Shown here: positions 57,211 to 64,000 of the stretch, one piece after another
Position numbering within the stretch: the first letter of the stretch is position 1
Layout of the letters: the number at the start of each line of letters is the position of its first letter
DNA from: Okapia johnstoni
Lineage: Eukaryota > Chordata > Mammalia > Artiodactyla > Giraffidae
Direction: 5' to 3'
Length of the DNA: 64,000 nucleotides
NCBI GenBank assembly: GCA_024291935.2
Contig: CM044316.1
Location: forward strand, 78,756,501 to 78,820,500
The notes under the pieces: model-generated
What the model was told of the DNA's origin: nothing
The model's database searches: none
The model's input: only the letters and a program-made list of their open reading frames with translations
Translations under genes and position numbers: made by a program

Positions 57211-58240
57211 CTTTCTTCCTTAAGACATTGCAATTAGTTCATACAAATCTAATAAATCCATGGGTCAAAGTTCTCCAGCACCTACCTGATCAATTCCATT
57301 TGCTTGTTTTTCTTGGTCCCTCTATAGAATTTAATATGTGCATCATCCTTGATCTATTTCTGTCTCATAATCGGGTGCTTCTGAAATGGATAACTATCAT
57401 AGGTTTTAAAGACTCTGCTTTCTGGCTGCAATTACTGACCTGCACCTGTATGTACTTCTACCAGTCGGATACTCACTAAAGACATAGTTGGCTGCCCTCT
57501 CAAATATACAGTAAGGCCTTTAGCCTGCTGCTGTTAGTGCTGCTGTTCATAGCTTGTATCTTAACCCCCTCAGATAATCTTCAAGGTCCTGGAATCACCT
57601 AACTGGAGGTACCTGAGAGAAACACCCCACACTGGGTAACTGATCCAATAGTCCACCTAATGTGGATACAAAAGCCCTACTTCCTCAAGGTGGGACAGAC
57701 TCTCTGATGCAGCTTATGCTCCAGTGCTTCCCTGTGGGGTTAGGCTCAAGCTAGATACTTGAAATCAGGTCTTTGCCTGTTGGTTTTTTTTTTTTTTCCT
57801 TTTCCCTATCCTCCTCTCTGACTCATGTAGAAATTCCTCCTGAACATATACTCTCTTTCCTAGTTTAAGCCATTGTCTTAGCTGAGACTCTACTTCCAGA
57901 GACGCTGACCTAAGAAAATGGCTAAAATCAAAACAAAGAATATGTGGCATTTTTTTTTACCCCCTGGGAATCAAGGGGCATAAACCAGTTTATTGGTTAC
58001 ATGACTCCAAAATTCTGGACTGTGGGATTTTCCAAAAAATCTGTTACTTGTCTGCTGTATTAAACTGGAGCTAAAAATGGATATTGAAATTCAGCCTGCA
58101 AATTTCAAAATTATTGCCTTTCCACCTCTTTGTGTCTCCGCCAACCTTCTAGGCATATCTGTGGCTCTCCTGGAATAAATGTGAACCTGGTGGAGGCAGA
58201 GATTCAGTGCTTCAGCATTTGTGAACCTATGAAGGTGGGC
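57211..58240. other. No gene recognised
   Basis: About 1 kb, with a T15 tract near 57784-57798. No supported gene. Confidence 0.45.
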
Positions 58241-58313
58241 ATTTCCGTAGTATAGTGATTATCACATTCGCCTCACACACGCAAGGTCCCCAGTTCGTAA
58301 TGGAGCCGAAACG
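58241..58313 (+). pseudogene. tRNA-Val (CAC) pseudogene
   Basis: The sequence follows tRNA-Val(CAC) from acceptor to acceptor: atttccgtagtatagtgatt (A box TAGTATAGTG), anticodon loop CTCACAC with anticodon CAC, then aaggtccccagttcgtaatg. Several changes break the fold: acceptor pairs 1 and 6, anticodon-stem mismatches (ttcgc against acgca), and a damaged B box (AGTTCGTAATG). No CCA or terminator context can be defended, so it is a decayed gene or retro-copy, not a working tRNA. Confidence 0.85.
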
Positions 58314-58320
58314 TATTATT

Positions 58321-58530
58321 TGGCACTTCCCACGGGGTGGTAGTGGTAAAGAACCTACCTGCCAATGCAGGAGACATAAAAGACGTGGGCTCAATCCCTG
58401 GGTTGGGAAGATCCCCTGGAGGAGGGCATGACAATGCACTCCAGTATTCTTGCCTGGAGAATCCCATGGACAGAAGATGCAGTCCATAGAGTCACAAAGA
58501 GTTGGACACAACTGGAACAACTTAGCATGG
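58321..58530 (+). mobile_element. Bov-tA SINE directly after the tRNA-Val pseudogene
   Basis: Starts tggcacttcccacggggtgg seven bases after the tRNA relic, keeps the head (ctgccaatgcaggagacata) and ends ggacacaactggaacaactt. About 20 bp are missing from the BovB-derived part after cccatggacagaag. Confidence 0.92.
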
Positions 58531-59274
58531 GATGTTGTAGCTCTGTGCATAACTGAATAGAGCTGTTTTAACAGAAAGAAGGCTCAGGATAAAAGAGACA
58601 ACCTGAGTAACTTGACTCCGAGAAAGCAAAAATAATTTCCATAACAAAGAGTTAACACTAAAATCAAGAGATGGAGCACTGAGGTTTGGGAGGGTGAAAT
58701 CAAGGCTGTGCTTGGTGCATGCAGTGTTAGGAAGCACTCACCATATTCACCCAAGTCCCTAGGACAAGTAGTGATCTTTGATAACTGAGCTTTTTCACAT
58801 GCCTGGAGACTGAAACTCTACCTGCTTTCTTAGAGATCAAGTAAATTTGACTCCCACCAGAATGCAGTTTTGAAAACAAAGTCCTTCTTAACCATTTTCC
58901 TACCACAAACCTTTAAATTTGTCATTAACACCCCTAGGATAAGATTCTCTTAAGTTTATTCTCCCTGAATGTCTGACCTCTTTGCTGTGAATACAGCCAT
59001 GAAAAAAACTGATTCCCTGTAGTTTTGTGTGCCCTACACTTGTCCAAACTACTCTATTCTGTTGCTACCAAAGTAATGATATTCTATATTGTAACATTAA
59101 CTTTAACTTAAGTTATTTTGTATCATTCTCAATTTTATATCTGTTTACATCTTCCTGACTGAATTAAAGGCTCCTAGAAGAGCATCTTAATAGCCCCTTC
59201 ATCTCCTAGTGTCTTTGGCAGAGCAGATCTTTATAAGTATTTTAGGATGAATAAACAGCATGTTACTTATTTAA
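58531..59274. other. No gene recognised
   Basis: Unassigned sequence; no supported feature. Confidence 0.45.
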
Positions 59275-59335
59275 CAAGGAATTATTTTGCACCTACTATG
59301 TGCCAGGACACTTTCTTCCCATTGGTATAAGTACG
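59275..59335 (-). mobile_element. MIR SINE fragment
   Basis: ttgcacctactatgtgccag followed by gacacttt is the antisense MIR tail region. Short. Confidence 0.5.
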
Positions 59336-59519
59336 TCACTTTGAATGATACAAACCTCATGTCTCTTCATGGAACTTTCTATTTGATTGAACAAAATAAA
59401 TCAGCAGATAGTGGTTATGTTTTATTAAGGGAAATAAAAGAGGGAGGACCGATAGAAAAAAAGAAAAACTCGCGTAGAAGAGAGTCTCCGTCAGTTACCA
59501 TGCTGAGAGACAATTGTCT

Positions 59520-59720
59520 GAAGAAGTGGTACTTCAGCTGAAACACGAAGGACAAGAGGGAGGAAGGCTACACTGGGAGGAAGCAACGGCAAGCGGAAAG
59601 TTCCTGAGGTAGCAAACACAAATCAGCACGATAAGGAAACAGACAGAAGGTCAGTGAGGCTGGAAGGCAGTGTGAGGAGAAGACACAGACTGAAAGGAAG
59701 GCACAGGCAGGTCAGGCTCG
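59520..59720 (-). mobile_element. L2-like LINE fragment, minus strand
   Basis: agtggtacttcagctgaaac, cgaaggacaagaggga, ggcaagcggaaagttcctga and gtcagtgaggctggaaggca are the antisense of the same L2-like family seen at 38060-38940. Confidence 0.5.
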
Positions 59721-59814
59721 AGCACTAGGCATCTCAAGATTCAGCCACACATATCAGCTCGAACTGCATAATTTGCAAGGCCTGTTGCAAAATGAAAATT
59801 TGGAACTCCTTGTT

Positions 59815-59838
59815 AAAAAAAAAAAAAAAAAAAAAAAA
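59815..59838. repeat. Poly(A) tract (A24)
   Basis: An uninterrupted run of 24 A. I find no target duplication around it, so it may be an expanded microsatellite rather than a retroposon tail. Confidence 0.85.
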
Positions 59839-60073
59839 GGAAAATGCAGTTTAAAGTACTAAATTATAACCCATTTGGCTTTCCCGCTCAATCTCTTTCA
59901 AGCTGTCACGGTATTTTTATTTGCTGTTTAATGTTTAACTCCCTCTGACATGAGGAGGCTTACTGGGCAAGCACCGTGCCACACCCACTGACATGGTAGA
60001 GTGTAAGCACCCAAGATTTCTGTTCAAGCCCCACCTTCACACATACCCACCTGCCAGGCACCCATACCTGAAT

Positions 60074-60146
60074 TTAACAACAACAACTAACAAAAAGACT
60101 ATCTTTTGTTTGTATTTAGTTTTAGAAGAGCTATACTTCAAATTGT
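60074..60146 (+). repeat. Local direct repeat, copy 1
   Basis: A segment beginning with (AAC)n and continuing tttgtttgtatttagtttta and gaagagctatacttcaaatt; copy 2 lies about 250 bp downstream. Flanks differ, so only about 70 bp are shared. Confidence 0.85.
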
Positions 60147-60327
60147 AATTGAGGGAGCTACACAATGGGAGACTGAGCTTTCAACTTAGGGTTGTCTCAC
60201 TGTAAAGACAGAGTTTTTCCTATAAATCACCCACTCTCCCTTCTTCCTATCTTTCAGTGAGTCACCATAACTCTTACGTCCTCACCTTCAGAAGTACTCA
60301 ACAATTCAGCAATTCTGAAATGCCCAC

Positions 60328-60397
60328 TTAACAACAACAACAACAAAAAGCCTATCTTGTTTGTATTTAGTTTTAGAAGAGCTATACTTCAAATTGT
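60328..60397 (+). repeat. Local direct repeat, copy 2
   Basis: The same block as 60074-60146, with an (AAC)n length change, one A-to-C and a missing TT. The rest is identical. Confidence 0.85.
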
Positions 60398-62287
60398 TTG
60401 AAATACCCACAAGAAATTTTGAATGCATTTGCATATAGTATTAGCTATATAATGTAAACATAGGTGCTTCACTGAAATAGTCAAAATCAAGCACAGGATT
60501 AGGTTTTTCAAAGAGAAAAGATTGTGACTTAATACTATTTACTACCTTATTTGCAAAGATCACATCTTCCAAATACTCTTAACAGTTGTACATATGTGTT
60601 CAAAGAGAGGTCTATAGATCAAGGCAGTGATTTTCTAAATACTAAAGTCTCAGAGCACTCACAGGGATCTGTTGATTAACCCAGTAGGATATTAATTATG
60701 AACACATCTGCCATTCTTACATTTTGTTCTTTTTCTTTAAATAGGAGTGGAGTAATTCAGACCTGTGTGTATGATTAGGTGCAGCTAGCAATGCATGATG
60801 AGCTAGATTTAGATACACTTACAAAGCATCAGATAAAATGAAACAGTTTACTAGAAAACATAACTTGCACTGAGATTAAAAGTCTAAAGTAGGAAAAAGT
60901 TGTTTTTAAAAAGCTTAACCTTAAATGAAACAGCATATGAGGTGAGTGAATGTGAAAAAAATAGATAGCTTTATTGTTTCTCAAGAACAGGAGTATTTAT
61001 AGTTCTTGTACTTTGTGACTCATCACTGTGCTATAAAATATTTGGGGTATTACTCATAACTACAAAAAAGACAGACTAGAATAGTTTGATGTTAGGGTAA
61101 AAGACGAGGTGAACAAGCTGGCATTCTACATGTGACGTTCTCATTTATTCAAAAAATGGACAATTTCTATAATTTTTGGCTACTTTTCTTTCTTTATAAA
61201 AATGAGCATGTTATTTAAAACAAGTGATCATCCATGTGCCTCACATAAAAAATTATGAAAGCAGGAAAAATGGAAATAAGGCATAGGAAGTACAAGAAAT
61301 GTAGCAGATTATAATTAACCCCTCTTATATTTATTGAGCTATGTAAGTCTATGATTATCATACAGACATGCTTTGAGGATTAGAGAAGTTAGTCTAATAG
61401 CGCATTTCCTTCAAGCGTTCCTTCTCTACAGCTAAGATGAACACCAGAAGGAAATAGACATAATAACAAAGACCAAGAAAATGGAGGAAGAATTGCTAAT
61501 GGATGAGAAGATTGAGATGATACAAATCCTCTAACTCAAAAAGCACATTTTTATAGATATGATTAGTAGTTTTAAGCAGTAACTCAGTAGAAAACAGTTC
61601 ATCTTACAACATTTTCCCATCCTTTTCATTAAGTAGTATGCTAAAATGAAGTTAACCTTCCACAACAATAAGTTTTTCTTAAAGAAAATGCTGATTGATT
61701 ATCACTTGCTCTAAATCATTTCAAGAATACAGAAAAAAGCATTTCAAAATGCTACTCACTTTCCAGGAATACAGTATTATATTCCCTCTCAAGAAAAATA
61801 TACAAGTTTTGTTCATTAACTTTTGCTTATAATCACCACTGCATTTGGTCAATTAGAGTTCTAGAATTTTACCATTAAGATTTTCATTTTTGAGAGAGAC
61901 TGTAATTGGCCAAGTTTTTATACTTCTTATTTCTTCCAAATAATGGAGAAGGCTTCTTTATTTGGCAGAAAAGAAAAACACTGGGAAAAGCTTATTCTGA
62001 AATATTGTTAGGGGACTTCTGTGAACTTGGAATTGTGTTAAAGACACATAACATGCATCTATATCAAAATATATAAAATAAATATAGCTGAGTTGGTTTC
62101 TTCCACAATTATAAACTAACACCAGATACTGGCTTTATCTTCTAGAATATCAACCCTGAAGAAGGTAAAAGTTTCTTTCAATTGATCTAAAAACCACTGA
62201 ACAATTCTTGAATAACGGAAGGTGGGAGGTTCTGGAGTATGTCTATATGTGTTGGAAGTGTCTCGTCCTTGACACTCTTGACATCTT
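60398..62287. other. No gene recognised
   Basis: About 1.9 kb of AT-rich sequence with no feature that I can support. Confidence 0.5.
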
Positions 62288-62398
62288 GAGTCAGATAATC
62301 CTTTGTTGTGAGAAGCTGCCCTCTGTATTGTATGTTTAGCACACAATACTACTGCCTCTACTCACGAAGCACCACTAGCCCTAGCATCCCCTTTCCCT
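62288..62398 (-). mobile_element. MER5A-like hAT fragment
   Basis: gtcagataatcctttgttgt, gagaagctgccctctgtatt, gcctctactcacgaagcac is one half of a minus-strand MER5A. It supplies part of the 76-codon frame at 62116-62346. Confidence 0.65.
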
Positions 62399-62404
62399 TA
62401 GACA

Positions 62405-62438
62405 TAAAACTAACAACAACAACAAAAAAAAAAAACAC
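62405..62438. repeat. (AAC)n plus A-run
   Basis: ctaacaacaacaacaaaaaa..; a simple repeat. Confidence 0.7.
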
Positions 62439-63029
62439 CTGCATCCAGACCCAGACAATATTCCATTGGAAGGCACTGAGAACCCTGGATGTAGATGATT
62501 TCAACCCATTATCTCTTCCAAAATTTATGTCAAGACACATGTATAGCCTCTAATTCATTACAAGGCAAACATTTTGAGTTAATCAAGTGATTCACTGCAA
62601 AGATCAAATTAAGGATATGGTCTTTTAATTCAAGTCTAATAGCCTCCAGGTTGCCACTATACAATTGAGAGAGAAAAAAGTATTAGGAACAAAGACATAC
62701 AGCAGATTAAAAGACAGTATGTAAAAAGAAGAATTTGGGGTGGGCTTCTGGAACATGAAACTTACTAGAAACAGACTTGAAACCTATTAAGTTTGTAAAG
62801 CTACTGCATTGCCAAAGAAACTACATTACTGGTTGAAAATTTGTCTGCTGAAGACTTAAAAACAACTCTGCCTCCTAGTCTTCCAAGAGCAAGAAATGGG
62901 CTGAGAATAAGGTGCTAAAGTTAAAGAGGGCACATTCCTCAGCATCTACTTCACAGGGGACCCCTGAGAATAACAAACAAAGGAACAGAGGAGAATCATG
63001 ATCTAATTAAGGAAATTTCCACCCATTCT
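62439..63029. other. No gene recognised
   Basis: About 590 bp between the simple repeat and the LTR-like relic, without supported features. Confidence 0.4.
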
Positions 63030-63770
63030 ATGCCCAACCCTCCACCCCGCCATGGTAGGGGCTTCACCTTATCTGTGCAGCAGGATTTCACAATTGGTTT
63101 GAAGGAAGGACTGCTGGATTATTTCCAATCCTTCCCATTTCCTAATATTCCATTGTTGGCATTTGGGAGAGGGAACAGATATAATTTGTCTTTAAGTTCA
63201 TGGGACTCGAGGAAAAGTGAAGACACAATTAGACCTAATTCAGAGGCTATCTTGAACCTAGAATTCTTAGACTTTGAACTGTATTCAGTGATTGAACACA
63301 TTTTAGATTGTCTCCCTGGGGAGAGGCTGAATTTGTTCTATGAGCAGGGTGAAAGGAGCCAGCTGATAATCTGTGACTGGAAGATTATATTGTGACAAAA
63401 ACAATAACTTATCAAATACCCATATGGTCCTCTACATGTCCCAGCCTCCTTTACAGTTAAATTAAAACTATTTGACTAGTTCCGGCCTCCAAAGGTTTAT
63501 AAGCAGAAGTGGCATGAATCACTTGCAGGGTGAGACAGTTTAGAGCACAGTGCCTCCTCTAAATCTCTTTTTCCCTTTGATGACTCTTTTGGAAGCCATG
63601 TGTTGAGATGGTGGAGGCACAAAATTAAGTGAACCTAGATTTCTAAGTCGTTCTTTGGGCAAGAACCTCTGCTGCCCTTCACCAGGCTTTGCTGTGCTAA
63701 GCTACTGAGACTGATGGGTATATTTGTTACTACAGCATGGACTAGCCTATCCTTCCTAACACAGTTTCCT
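63030..63770 (+). mobile_element. Possible LTR-element relic (MaLR-type), internal part plus LTR
   Basis: 63050-63330 has the ggactgctggattatttcca..tttgaactgtattcagtgat..gaacacattttagattg order reminiscent of MaLR internal sequence. 63480-63770 resembles an LTR 3' part (aagcagaagtggcatgaatc, aagccatgtgttgagatggt, ctactgagactgatgggtat, ttactacagcatggactagc). Such elements are mammalian endogenous-retrovirus-like repeats without coding capacity. The 121-codon frame at 63030-63395 shows no protein domain. Family assignment is tentative. Confidence 0.4.
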
Positions 63771-64000
63771 AAATAAGAGTTCCACCATCATCTCAAACAC
63801 TGACAGAGGTAGAAAATAGCTCTACAAAAAAAAGTTAACTACAAAAAAAGCTGCTGGTGAGCATATTTTTAGGGTTTCATTTGGTAATCATCAGACAGTA
63901 CATTGCAAAGACAGAAAAGAGAAACAGATCCTGAAGTAAAGATTTTAATAGGACCTCACACTTGTTCCCCTCTCTGAAAAGTGATACAACATGTATGTTT

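Noticed and set aside
59815..59838. A24 tract as the tail of a young retroposon
   Set aside because: No target duplication or retroposon body could be found next to it.
62116..62346. 76-codon minus-strand frame with a protein-like stretch
   Set aside because: One end lies in a MER5A-like hAT fragment, and I see no splice signals or known domain.
63030..63395. 121-codon plus-strand frame
   Set aside because: It lies in what looks like an LTR-element internal relic and has no domain; the length is possible by chance.
1..64000. CRISPR arrays, operons, ribosome binding sites, phage or plasmid modules
   Set aside because: No regularly spaced repeats and no bacterial gene structure; the sequence is ruminant nuclear DNA.
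1..64000. CpG island or host promoter
   Set aside because: I saw no long CpG-dense stretch; GC-rich spots are L1 3' UTR G-runs or SINE bodies.

Overview
The window is mammalian nuclear DNA from a ruminant. The diagnostic evidence is the combination of many BovB (RTE-clade) LINE copies with Bov-tA SINEs (a tRNA-Glu-like head joined to a BovB-derived tail) and a Bov-A2-like dimer; this combination is confined to ruminants. Cattle, sheep, goat or other bovid cannot be separated by reading alone. No bacterial, viral or plasmid architecture is present, and I recognise no intact host gene. The long open frames are reverse-transcriptase remnants, L1 remnants or chance frames. The sequence looks like an AT-rich intergenic or large-intron region built from layered transposon insertions.

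Layout. 1-1786 is a BovB 3' half with broken RT frames. 1956-2680 holds a hAT MITE, a MIR and a BovB tail; 2690-5110 is unannotated. 5118-5425 is an L1 3' end. 5975-10838 is an old L1 (5' UTR, ORF1, ORF2 endonuclease, then C-terminal part and 3' UTR) with two nested younger L1 3' ends and a Bov-tA. 10839-12795 is an older L1 tail split by a BovB with an 11-bp target duplication. 13.3-22.2 kb carries scattered Bov-tA, MIR and MER5-like elements. 23.6-25.2 kb holds antisense L1 pieces. 26.3-28.1 kb holds SINE fragments and a BovB that seems to sit inside a Bov-tA. 28545-30608 is the best-preserved BovB, on the minus strand. 32-45 kb is mostly old single-copy-like sequence with L1, L2, MIR, Bov-tA and BovB fragments. 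45690-53600 is an ancient L1 broken by a younger L1 (47590-49980) and a BovB (52421-53082). 53.7-64 kb has a young L1 end, BovB ends, L2, a Tigger-like relic, a Bov-A2-like dimer, a tRNA-Val pseudogene next to a Bov-tA, and a possible LTR-element relic at the right edge.

How the parts relate. BovB supplies the reverse transcriptase thought to mobilise Bov-tA and Bov-A2, which share its 3' end. L1 supplies the separate poly(A)-based machinery. The window records both: BovB/SINE insertions ending in CTGAA-type or simple tails, and L1 insertions ending in poly(A). The most informative details are historical: a 30-nt L1 3' transduction with an 18-bp target duplication, a poly(A)-only insertion, a BovB/Bov-tA composite flanked by one target duplication, a perfect 81-bp-period duplication in an old L1, and a BovB frame with only a few stops and no frameshift. 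No new functional system was found. A 61-codon frame behind an acceptor-like site at 33533 is the only candidate host exon and is weak. Family names were assigned from memory of consensus sequences, so subfamily labels are provisional.
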